In this document: positions 6,345 to 13,068 of the stretch, in pieces | Layout: the number at the start of each line of letters is the position of its first letter | How positions within the stretch are numbered: position 1 is the stretch's first letter | NCBI GenBank assembly: GCA_023253615.1 | Contig: JALRFZ010000143.1 | Location: 1 to 16,504 of the forward strand | Reading direction: 5' to 3' | Source: Verrucomicrobiales bacterium | GTDB taxonomy: Bacteria; Verrucomicrobiota; Verrucomicrobiia; Verrucomicrobiales; DEV007 | Length of the DNA: 16,504 nucleotides | Notes under the pieces: model-generated | What the model was told of the DNA's origin: nothing | The model's input: only the letters and a program-made list of their open reading frames with translations | The model's database searches: none | Made by a program: the position numbers and the translations under genes

Positions 6345-7160
6345 ATGTCCACAAAACCCGTCATCGTCGGCGCCGTCCTCTACGATCCCAAGGTCTCCGT
6401 GATCTGGGAAATCATCCGCGACTTCTTCGAGTCGAACCAATGTCCGATGGACGTGAAGCTCTACGCCGACTACGACCTGCAGAACGACGCCCTCATGGCC
6501 GGCGAGATCGACATGGCGTGGAATTCGCCCCTCGCCTGGCTCGACGCCCAGCGCCGCAGCGGCGGCACCTGCCGCGCCATCGCGATGCGCGACACCGACC
6601 GCGACCGTGTCTCGCACCTCATCGTTCCCGCCGACAGCCCGGCGGTCACCGTCGCCGATCTCCGTGGAAAGCGCGTCGCCCTCGGTGCGGAGGATTCGCC
6701 CCAGGCCCGCCTCATTCCGCAGGGGCTCCTCGCGCGCCACGGGCTCCGGCCCGGCGACTACGAGGCGATCCGGCACGACCTGCTCGTCGGACTCCACGGC
6801 GACCACATCGGTGGGGAAAAAGAAGCCTTTTTCACCCTCTCGCGCGGCGGAGCCGATGCCTCCGCCCTCATCGACCTGAACTGGGAGGCCTGGACGAAAG
6901 ACGGCACGATCGACCCGGTGAAATACCGCGTCCTCGCCACGACCGAGCCCTACGACCACTGCGTCTTCGCCGTGCGCGACGACTTCCCCGCCGATCGCGA
7001 GGAGCCCTGGCTCGAGGTGCTGCACCGGATGAGCTACGACGACCCGACCCACCGGGAAATGATGGACCTCGAGGGACTCAAGAAATGGGAGCCCGGCCGC
7101 ACCACCGGCTTCGACGCCCTCGCCGAGGCTTGCGAGCTGCTCGGGTTTTTCAATCGCTGA
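6345..7160 (+). CDS. PhnD/SsuA-type ligand-binding-fold protein without signal peptide
   Basis: A 271-residue protein of the phosphonate/transferrin-like periplasmic binding fold: VGAVLYDPKVSVIWEIIRDF (about 8-27), AGEIDMAWNSPLAWLDAQRR (about 52-71), HLIVPADSP, ADLRGKRVALG and SRGGADASALIDLNWEAW. The MAWNSPLAWL segment corresponds to the ligand-contact region of such proteins. There is no signal peptide or lipobox from the ATG at 6345, so it is predicted to be cytoplasmic. It therefore cannot be a conventional ABC importer component, and no transporter genes adjoin it. It may be a sensor, carrier or enzyme. The MetE-like gene starts 14 bp downstream, so the two are probably co-expressed. Confidence 0.8.
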   Translation: MSTKPVIVGAVLYDPKVSVIWEIIRDFFESNQCPMDVKLYADYDLQNDALMAGEIDMAWNSPLAWLDAQRRSGGTCRAIAMRDTDRDRVSHLIVPADSPAVTVADLRGKRVALGAEDSPQARLIPQGLLARHGLRPGDYEAIRHDLLVGLHGDHIGGEKEAFFTLSRGGADASALIDLNWEAWTKDGTIDPVKYRVLATTEPYDHCVFAVRDDFPADREEPWLEVLHRMSYDDPTHREMMDLEGLKKWEPGRTTGFDALAEACELLGFFNR

Positions 7161-7174
7161 CCCGGAGAAACAGG

Positions 7175-8326
7175 ATGGATTTCACCGTTACCCAGGTCGG
7201 CTCGTGGCCGCGATCCGAGGAGCTGCTCGCCGCCTTGCGTGAAAAACGCATGGGACGCCTTTCGCGCGAGGATTTCGATACCATCGCCGACCGCGAGATC
7301 CTCCGCTGCCTCCGCCATCAGGAGGAGGCCGGCGTCGATCTCGTCGTCGATGGCGAGTTGCGGCGCGACAATTTCTATTCCTTCCTCGCCGACAAGGTGG
7401 AGGGCACGAAGCTGATGTCGCTCGCCGAGATGCTCGATACGGTCGAGGACAAGGCGGCCTTCGAGGAGATGCTCGAGACCCTCGACGCGCCCGCCTTCGC
7501 GATCCGCAATCCGACCTGCGTCGGAAAACTGAACCGGCGCGAGTCGCTCGCGGTCGATGACCTGCGTTTTGTCCGCCGCCACACCGACAAACCCGTGAAG
7601 GTGACCCTGCCGGGCCCCTACCTGCTCACCCGCGCGATGTGGGTCACCGCCCACACGAAAGAGGTCTACGGAGACAAGCCGGTCATGGCCGAGGACGTCG
7701 TCCGCATCCTGCGCGAAGAGCTCGCCGACCTCGCCGCCGAGGGAGCCGACTTCGTGCAGTTCGACGAACCGGTCCTCACCGAAGTCGTTCACAGCGGCGA
7801 CTCGAAGAAACGCACCTTCATGTGCGCGACCCTCGCGACCCGGCGCGATCCGGGCGAGGAGCTCGCCTACGCCTCCGAGCTGATGAACCGCGTCGTCGCC
7901 GGTTTCGAGGACAAGCTGCGCCTCGGCATCCACGTGTGCCGGGGGAACTGGTCGAAGCGCGAGGATGTCCTCATCACCGGCGACTACCAGCCCCTCGTCG
8001 ACTGTTTCCGCCGGATGAACCTGCACCAGTACGTGCTCGAATACGCGACCCCGCGCGCCGGCGAGCTCGAAGTGATCGGGCGCGCTCTCGGCGACCGCGA
8101 GATCGGCCTGGGCTGCATCAATCCCCGCACCGACGAGGCCGAGACACCCGAGTCGATCGTCGAGCGCGCCACCGAGGCCATGGCCTGGTGGCAACCCTCG
8201 CAGATCGCCCTCAATCCCGACTGCGGATTCGGCTGCTTCGCGAACCGCTGCGTCAACGAAGAGGCCATCGCGGTGGAGAAACTCCGCTCCATGACCGAGG
8301 CGGCGCGGCGTTTGCGGGCGGGCTAA
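7175..8326 (+). CDS. MetE C-terminal-domain-like zinc methyltransferase (cobalamin-independent methionine synthase II family)
   Basis: A 383-residue single-barrel protein matching only the catalytic C-terminal half of MetE. It opens with TVTQVGSWPRSEELL, has LVVDGELRRDNFYSFL (about 57-71), and keeps the metal set: H253-x-C255 in GIHVCRGNW, E289 in VLEYATPR, and C350 in LNPDCGFGC. These correspond to the His, Cys, Glu and Cys zinc ligands of MetE, so thiolate or selenolate activation is expected. Members of this short family act as core methionine synthases or as methyltransferases on other thiols; the methyl donor is not deducible. A GGAG at 7164-7167 is a plausible ribosome binding site. The cytosolic PhnD-like protein is its nearest partner, and given the setting a methylated sulfur or selenium compound is a reasonable guess only. 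Confidence 0.88.
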   Translation: MDFTVTQVGSWPRSEELLAALREKRMGRLSREDFDTIADREILRCLRHQEEAGVDLVVDGELRRDNFYSFLADKVEGTKLMSLAEMLDTVEDKAAFEEMLETLDAPAFAIRNPTCVGKLNRRESLAVDDLRFVRRHTDKPVKVTLPGPYLLTRAMWVTAHTKEVYGDKPVMAEDVVRILREELADLAAEGADFVQFDEPVLTEVVHSGDSKKRTFMCATLATRRDPGEELAYASELMNRVVAGFEDKLRLGIHVCRGNWSKREDVLITGDYQPLVDCFRRMNLHQYVLEYATPRAGELEVIGRALGDREIGLGCINPRTDEAETPESIVERATEAMAWWQPSQIALNPDCGFGCFANRCVNEEAIAVEKLRSMTEAARRLRAG

Positions 8327-8359
8327 GTTTGGCCACTCCTTCAACCGACCGGTTTCCCG

Positions 8360-8482
8360 TTACCGTTCGGCATCGTCGAAAAGAAAATCGAGTTTTTCCG
8401 CGCGTGCATCTTCATCCATTTGACGATCCCAGGTCCAACCGCTCTTGAGGCGGTGGATGATCCGCCCCATCCGATCGGTCAT
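8360..8482 (-). CDS. Small acidic hypothetical protein coupled to the NOS gene
   Basis: A 40-residue ORF whose ATG overlaps the NOS stop as ATGA, a common sign of translational coupling. It contains RLKSGWTWDRQMDEDA followed by RAEKLDFLFDDAER. The pattern W-D-x-Q-M-x-x-D ... G/E-K-L-D-x-L-x-D-x-A resembles short conserved hypothetical proteins I recall from Planctomycetota and Verrucomicrobiota, so it may be real despite its length. It ends 33 bp short of the convergent MetE-like gene. Function unknown. Confidence 0.55.
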   Translation of the reverse strand: MTDRMGRIIHRLKSGWTWDRQMDEDARAEKLDFLFDDAER

Positions 8483-9477
8483 CCCCTGTGGATAAACTGC
8501 GGGCCCTCCACTTCGCCTTCGTAATACCTGTGAAAGACCGGGCAGGCCGAACCGGAGAGCGGGGGCACGATCCAGGACCAGTCTCCGGGCACCTTGCGAT
8601 CGCAATCCGCTTCCCTTTTGAGATGACGCATGAACTGCTCTGAGGCGCTGTGGTGATCGACCATGGTGACCCCGTCCGCGAGGAAGGAGTGAAGCACCGC
8701 TTGGTTCAATTCCACCAGCGCGCGGTCCTTCCACAGGGAGGCATGGCTCGACGTATCCAGTCCCATGCCGGCGGCGACGGCCGGCAGCAGGTTGTAGCGG
8801 TGCGAATCACCGAGATTTCGCGACCCGATCTCCGTTCCCATGTAGAACCCGCTGAAAGGAGCGGCCGTATAGCGATCATCCCCGACCCTGAAGATCATGT
8901 CGCTGACGGCGGGGAGCGCATGCCATTTCAATTTGAGATCGGCGAACCAAGCCAACGAGGGATGGCGCAGGGGGACTTCCAGCACGGCGTCTCGCGGTAG
9001 TTCGAAATATCTGAGAGGAAAGCCGGAGACCTCAATCAAAAGGGGGAGAAGGTCGAAGGGCGTCTGCGGAGCTGGCGGTCGCCACCCCATCTCAACAAGA
9101 GTCTCGGTGAGCTCGATCTGCTCGGGGTCGCCGAGGACCTTGCCGTCGGGAAAACGGTAGCCGGCATAACGGATGAGCTGCCGGTTGCGGATGTGAATTT
9201 CCCGCTTCTCTTCGGCTGGAGCAAACACGGTAATCCAAGGCTTGATACGGCCGCGGTTAGTGGATCGGCGAAGGTGCTCGACGCAGGCCTCAAAGACCTC
9301 TCCCGGAGTGCGGGCGGCGCGGGCGTCGGTGAGCTCGAGAGTCTCCCAGAAGAGACGACCGATGCATCGGGAATGGTTCCTCCAGGCAATCCGTGCCTGC
9401 TCCCTGAGGTGGAACGAGGAGGGTGTCGTGCTCCTGTTCGAGGAGGGGCCTTCGCCAACTAGGGAGGGAGGGGTCAT
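8479..9477 (-). CDS. nos: Bacterial nitric oxide synthase oxygenase
   Basis: This 332-residue protein matches the NOS oxygenase domain, which oxidises L-arginine to citrulline and NO using haem and a pterin. Motifs: AWRNHSRCIGRLFW with proximal haem ligand Cys38, RNRQLIRYAGYRFPDG, TPFDLLPLLIEVSG, APFSGFYMGTEIGSRN with the substrate Glu216, SLWKDRALVELNQAVLHSF, VTMVDHHSAS and DWSWIVPPLSG. No reductase domain is attached, as in Bacillus and Deinococcus. Two oddities: only 37 residues precede the haem Cys where Bacillus NOS has about 64, and the highly conserved Trp of GWYM is Phe211. The ATG at 9477 lies 19 bp after the selD stop. An in-frame TTG five codons upstream is an alternative start. 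It probably shares the selD transcript. Confidence 0.92.
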   Translation of the reverse strand: MTPPSLVGEGPSSNRSTTPSSFHLREQARIAWRNHSRCIGRLFWETLELTDARAARTPGEVFEACVEHLRRSTNRGRIKPWITVFAPAEEKREIHIRNRQLIRYAGYRFPDGKVLGDPEQIELTETLVEMGWRPPAPQTPFDLLPLLIEVSGFPLRYFELPRDAVLEVPLRHPSLAWFADLKLKWHALPAVSDMIFRVGDDRYTAAPFSGFYMGTEIGSRNLGDSHRYNLLPAVAAGMGLDTSSHASLWKDRALVELNQAVLHSFLADGVTMVDHHSASEQFMRHLKREADCDRKVPGDWSWIVPPLSGSACPVFHRYYEGEVEGPQFIHRG

Positions 9478-9496
9478 TCCAGTGAGTCGCAAGGAT

Positions 9497-10549
9497 TTAG
9501 ACCACCCGCACCAAGGCCCCGCCGTCCGCCGCCTCGATCCGGCCGACCACGGCGCGGCAGAGGGTATCCTCCGCTTCGCAGATCGCGAGGACTTCGTCGA
9601 GGTGCCGCTCCGGCACGCAGCAGAGGAGCCCGCCGCTGGTCTGGGCATCGGCGAGGAGGTATTTCATCGCGTCGCTCACGTTGCCCGCGAACTCCGTCTC
9701 ACTCTCCGAGGTGGCGAGATTCTGCTTCGTCCCGCCGGGTACGCAGCCCTCTTCGATGAGGCGGATCACGGCCGGATCGATCACCGGCATCGCGGCGGAG
9801 TCGAGCACGGCGACGACGCCACTGGACCGGCAGAGCGAACGCAAATGACCGAGCAGGCCGAAGCCGGTGACATCGGTCGCGCATTTCACGAGTCCACGCT
9901 CGGCGAAGGTCTGGCCGGGTTTGTTGAGACGGCTCATCAGCGCGACGGTGCGGGCGACGAGTTCCTCCCCGACGAGCCCGCGCTTGATCCCCGTGGTGAC
10001 GATGCCGGTGCCGAGTGGTTTTGTCAGGATGAGGATATCCCCGGCCTCGGCCCCGGCGTTCGTGATCATGCGGCCGGGATGGACGAGTCCGGTCACGGAG
10101 AGGCCGTAGATGGGCTCGGGATTCTTGATGGAATGCCCCCCGGCGAGGGAGCACCCGGCTTCCTTCACCTTGTCGGCACCGCCGCGGAGGATTTCGTTGA
10201 TGACCTCGTGACCGAGGATCTCCACGGGCATGCCGACGACATTCATCGCCGTGACGGGACGCCCGCCCATCGCGTAGACGTCCGACAGGGAATTGGTCGC
10301 CGCGATTTGCCCGTAGAGATAGGGGTCGTCGACGATGGGGGTGAAAAAGTCGACCGTCTGGACGAGGGCGAGCTCGTCGGAAAGACGATAGATCGCCGCA
10401 TCGTCGGACGTGCCCGATCCGACGAGGAGATTGTCATCCGGAAATTGATCCAACCCGCACAAGACCTGTGCGAGCGCCTCTTGGCTGAGCTTGGAGGCTC
10501 AACCGGCGCAGGAGGAAAGGGACGTGAGTTTGATGGGTTCGGTGGACAT
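9497..10549 (-). CDS. selD: Selenide, water dikinase (selenophosphate synthetase), selenocysteine-containing
   Basis: SelD makes selenophosphate from selenide and ATP, the selenium donor for SelA, SelU and SenB. The gene is read from ATG 10549 through an in-frame UGA at 10499-10501, giving LSSCAGUASKLS with Sec17 and Lys20. This lines up with the E. coli motif GAGCGCK, where Cys17 and Lys20 are catalytic, so the UGA occupies exactly the catalytic thiol position. Downstream motifs are complete: SGTSDDAAIYRL, TVDFFTPIVDDPYLYGQIAA, NSLSDVYAMGG, GGHSIKNPEPIYGL, TDVTGFGLLGHL and LADAQTSGGLL. With Sec counted, the protein has 350 residues, close to the usual 347. It is divergent from senB (83 bp) and followed by NOS (19-bp gap). 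In selenoneine clusters the SelD homologue is called SenC; this single copy could serve all three selenium pathways. Confidence 0.96.
10472..10500 (-). promoter_or_regulatory. Candidate SECIS-type hairpin at the selD UGA
   Basis: The RNA starting within the UGA reads GAGCCUC (10500-10494) and can pair with GAGG (10480-10477) plus CUC (10474-10472), leaving CG bulged and a 13-base loop. The stem begins at the UGA itself, as in the E. coli fdhF element. The apical part is not well defined by eye, so this is a weaker SECIS candidate than the one in the HMA-like gene. Confidence 0.4.
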
Positions 10550-10561
10550 GGGCTTGAGCCG

Positions 10562-10590
10562 TTGACGAAGAACGGCGAAGATGCTTTCAC
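10562..10590 (+). promoter_or_regulatory. Possible senB promoter in the selD-senB divergent gap
   Basis: TTGACG (10562-10567) and TTTCAC (10585-10590) are 17 bases apart, within the 83-bp gap between the divergent selD and senB starts. The -10 matches the consensus at only three positions. Both genes could be jointly controlled from this short gap. I saw no clear operator. Confidence 0.33.
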
Positions 10591-10632
10591 GCCGGACGGT
10601 GTCTTTTTCAATCGAAATCCCATCCTCACCGC

Positions 10633-11619
10633 ATGTCCCCCGCCCGCATCCTCCTCGTCACGCCGGGAGCCAAGGTCCGCCACTCGGGCAACCGCTGCAC
10701 CGCCTCGCAATGGGCGGAGATCCTGCGGCGGCAGGGGCACCGCGTCGTGGTCTGCTACGATGTCCCCGAGAGCCTGCCGGCCGCGCAGGCGGACCTGCTC
10801 ATCGCGATGCACGCGGTGAAATGCGCGGGCGTGATCGATATCTATCGCACCGCCTTTCCCGCGGGCAAGGTGCTGCTCGCCCTCACCGGCACGGACATCT
10901 ACCCGGATCCCACGGCCGTCGCCCTCGCCTCGATGCGGGAAGCCGACGGACTCATCGTGCTACAGGAAAAGGCCCTTGAGAAGATTCCACCCGATTGCCA
11001 CGGGAAAACCTCCGTCGTGATCCAATCGGTGACACCTCCGAAGGTGACGGCATCGGAGCCGGAAAGCGGATCCTTCGACGCCTGTGTCGTCGGGCATCTC
11101 CGCGAGGTGAAGAATCCCCTCCTCGCCGCCCGCGCGTCCCGCCTCCTTCCGCCGGAATCCCGGCTGCGACTCCGTCAGGCCGGCGGCATCCTCGAACCGG
11201 CCTATGCGCCCCTCGTGGCGCGCGAGCAGGCGGAGAATCCGCGCTACGAATGGCTCGGAGAACTTTCCGTCGAGGAAGTCGCGGCCCTTTTCGCCGCGAG
11301 TCATCTGATGGTGCTGACCTCCTTCAGCGAAGGCGGTGCCCGCGTCGTCGGCGAGGCGATCGTGGCAGGCATCCCGGTGCTCTCGACCCGCATCGACGGG
11401 GTCGTGGGACTGCTCGGCGAGGATTACCCCGGCTTTTTCCCGGTGGACGACGCGGAGGCGCTCGCGAAGCTGCTCTGGCGCTGCGAGTCGGACGCGGATT
11501 TTTTCCGGCATCTCCGGGAAGCCGCCGCCGTGCGCGCCCCACGCTTCGATCCCGCTGCGGAATCCGCCGCCCTTGCCGCCGCGATCCAAAAACCGGCACC
11601 CGGAAATCCGCCCGCATGA
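10633..11619 (+). CDS. senB: Selenosugar synthase SenB (selenoneine pathway glycosyltransferase)
   Basis: A 328-residue GT-B glycosyltransferase-like protein. SenB joins selenophosphate and a UDP-sugar to give the 1-seleno-sugar used by SenA. The N-terminus ILLVTPGAKVRHSGNRCTA followed by SQWAEILRRQGHRVVV fits the SenB pattern (GNRxTAxxWAxxLRxxGHxV). LLIAMHAVKCAG and LTGTDIYPD (about 84-92) are further family features, and the C-terminal sugar-nucleotide site SEGGARVVGEAIVAGIPVL (about 232-250) is typical of GT4-like enzymes. It overlaps senA by four bases (ATGA), so the two are translationally coupled. It is divergent from selD, which makes its selenium substrate. Family assignment is strong because senB, senA and selD occur together. 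Confidence 0.92.
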   Translation: MSPARILLVTPGAKVRHSGNRCTASQWAEILRRQGHRVVVCYDVPESLPAAQADLLIAMHAVKCAGVIDIYRTAFPAGKVLLALTGTDIYPDPTAVALASMREADGLIVLQEKALEKIPPDCHGKTSVVIQSVTPPKVTASEPESGSFDACVVGHLREVKNPLLAARASRLLPPESRLRLRQAGGILEPAYAPLVAREQAENPRYEWLGELSVEEVAALFAASHLMVLTSFSEGGARVVGEAIVAGIPVLSTRIDGVVGLLGEDYPGFFPVDDAEALAKLLWRCESDADFFRHLREAAAVRAPRFDPAAESAALAAAIQKPAPGNPPA

Positions 11620-12920
11620 AACCGCTCGACTCCATTCTTCACTCCCTCAATCTCGCGGACGCGCGCCTGATGTCCCTGGTCGAAAGCCTCGACGAGGAGC
11701 AACTCCGCGTGCCCTACGAGCCCGGGATCAATCCGCCGGTGTGGGAGGTCGGACACGCCGCCTTTTTCTACGAGTATTTCCTGCTGCGCCACCTCGGCGG
11801 GATCGATCCGATCATGCCCGGATACGACGCGGTGTGGGACTCCGCCGAGATCCCCCATCGCGAGCGCTGGGAGCCCGGCGTGGTGCCTGACAAAACCACC
11901 ACGCTCGCCTACTACCGGCGCGTTCTCGACGAGACCCGCGCCCTCCTCGCCGCGGACGACGGACGCACGGACGAGGCACTCTATCTCGGCCAATACGTCG
12001 TGGCGCACCAGTGCATGCACCTCGAGTCGCTCATCTGGTGCCGCCAGACCCTCGGTTATCCCGCGCCGCCCTGGTCGACACCGCACGAGGGATCGGGAAA
12101 GACGGTCGATCCATCCGGCGACGCATTTTTCCCGGGAGGTCCCGTCCGCATCGGCGTGCCGCGTCCCGCCCCCGGTGCAACGGCGGTGGATTTCAGCTTC
12201 GACAACGAACAACCCGCCTTCGTGAAAACGCTCGCGCCCTTCGCCATTTCGAAGACCCTCGTCAGCCAGGGCGAGTTCCTCGCCTTCGTCGAGGATGGAG
12301 GCTACACCCGGCCCGAACTCTGGAGCACGGGCGGCACTTACTGGCGACGCAGATTCCCCCGGACCCATCCGGCCTATTGGGAAAAGCGCGACGGGATCTG
12401 GACGGTGCGCCGCTTCGACCGCATCACGCCGCTCGATCCCGCCGCCCCGGCGCTGCATCTCAGCTACTGGGAAGCCGAGGCCTGGTGCCGCTGGGCGGGT
12501 CGTCGTCTCCCGTGCGAGTATGAATGGGAATGCGCCACCCGCAGCCACGACTCGCGCAAGTATCCCTGGGGAAACCAACTGCCCTCCGATGCCGCGGCGC
12601 TCGCGGATCTCGCCGACCTCGATGCCCGCGCCCTCGGCACCGCACCGGTCGATGCACTGGCCGCGGGTGCCACCCCCGAAGGTTGTCTCCAGATGATCGG
12701 CACCTGCTGGGAGTGGACCACCGACGCTTACCTTCCCTACGACGGCTTCCGCGTCGACATGTATGTCTTCATGTCCACCCTGCAGTTCGGCACCCACAAA
12801 ACCACCCGCGGCGGGAGCTTCGCGACTTCGTCCTCGCTGATCCGCAACACCTACCGCCAGGCCTATCATCCCGACCGTTTCGACGCTTTCACCGGATTCC
12901 GGACTTGCGCGATCGGTTGA
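11616..12920 (+). CDS. senA: Selenoneine synthase SenA (EgtB-like non-haem iron enzyme)
   Basis: A 434-residue protein with an N-terminal DinB-like helical domain and a C-terminal FGE-sulfatase domain, the EgtB architecture. Likely iron ligands are H47 in WEVGHAAFFYEYF and the HxxxHxE pair H131 and H135 in VVAHQCMHLESL. The C-terminal domain carries FAISKTLVSQGEFLAFVEDG, LHLSYWEAEAWCRWAGRRLP, GTCWEWTTDAYLPYDGF and ends RGGSFATSSSLIRNTYRQAY followed by GFRTCAIG. SenA couples hercynine to the selenosugar with O2; the adduct then yields selenoneine. SenA rather than EgtB is called because it is fused by ATGA overlap to senB and sits beside selD, and because the N-terminal MKPLDSILHSLNLADARLMS and PGINPPVWEVGHAAFF forms fit the SenA group. 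No hercynine-forming methyltransferase gene is in the window. Confidence 0.92.
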   Translation: MKPLDSILHSLNLADARLMSLVESLDEEQLRVPYEPGINPPVWEVGHAAFFYEYFLLRHLGGIDPIMPGYDAVWDSAEIPHRERWEPGVVPDKTTTLAYYRRVLDETRALLAADDGRTDEALYLGQYVVAHQCMHLESLIWCRQTLGYPAPPWSTPHEGSGKTVDPSGDAFFPGGPVRIGVPRPAPGATAVDFSFDNEQPAFVKTLAPFAISKTLVSQGEFLAFVEDGGYTRPELWSTGGTYWRRRFPRTHPAYWEKRDGIWTVRRFDRITPLDPAAPALHLSYWEAEAWCRWAGRRLPCEYEWECATRSHDSRKYPWGNQLPSDAAALADLADLDARALGTAPVDALAAGATPEGCLQMIGTCWEWTTDAYLPYDGFRVDMYVFMSTLQFGTHKTTRGGSFATSSSLIRNTYRQAYHPDRFDAFTGFRTCAIG

Positions 12921-12925
12921 AAAAG

Positions 12926-13022
12926 TGGCGGAGAGGGAAGGAATCGAACCAACCCCGGCAAGGATCACTTGCCGACAACGGTTTTGAAGACCGCGGAGCC
13001 CACCAGGTGCCCATCGCTCTCC
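12926..13022 (-). tRNA. selC: tRNA-Sec (anticodon UCA)
   Basis: A 97-nt tRNA including an encoded CCA (12926-12928) and G discriminator. The anticodon UCA (12985-12987) is in the loop CUUCAAA closed by GCGGU/ACCGU. The long variable arm is perfect: CGGCAAG/CUUGCCG, 7 bp, loop of five. The D region GGGCACCUGGUGGGCUCC resembles other bacterial tRNA-Sec, apart from an apparent extra A. The acceptor begins GGAGAG/CUCUCC. Only 12 nucleotides lie between the T loop (UUCGAUU) and the discriminator, against 13 in canonical bacterial tRNA-Sec. Pairing there is poor: a tandem U-U in the T stem and a C-C or unpaired C at acceptor position 7. Five T residues follow on the minus strand. Confidence 0.93.
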
Positions 13023-13036
13023 TTGAAAGGAGCCAC

Positions 13037-13065
13037 ATGTTCACCGCAAAGCACGCGCGGGTCAA
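13037..13065 (-). promoter_or_regulatory. Probable promoter of tRNA-Sec
   Basis: On the minus strand, TTGACC (13065-13060) and GAACAT (13042-13037) are 17 bases apart, with 14 bases between the -10 and the tRNA 5' end. The -35 begins just after the desulfurase stop codon, so the tRNA can be transcribed alone as well as by read-through from selU. Confidence 0.5.
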
Positions 13066-13068
13066 TCC

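Noticed and set aside
7175..8326. Full-length methionine synthase MetE
   Set aside because: It has only the C-terminal catalytic barrel (383 residues against about 750) and no N-terminal barrel lies upstream, so its substrate should not be assumed.
9478..9648. NOS extended upstream to a Met at 9648
   Set aside because: It would overlap the selD coding end by about 150 bases and the added residues are Arg/Ser-rich with no NOS similarity.
9497..10462. SelD starting at an internal Met after the UGA
   Set aside because: This would remove the catalytic thiol/selenol and Lys20. The upstream ATG at 10549 restores the whole SelD N-terminus with UGA at the catalytic position.
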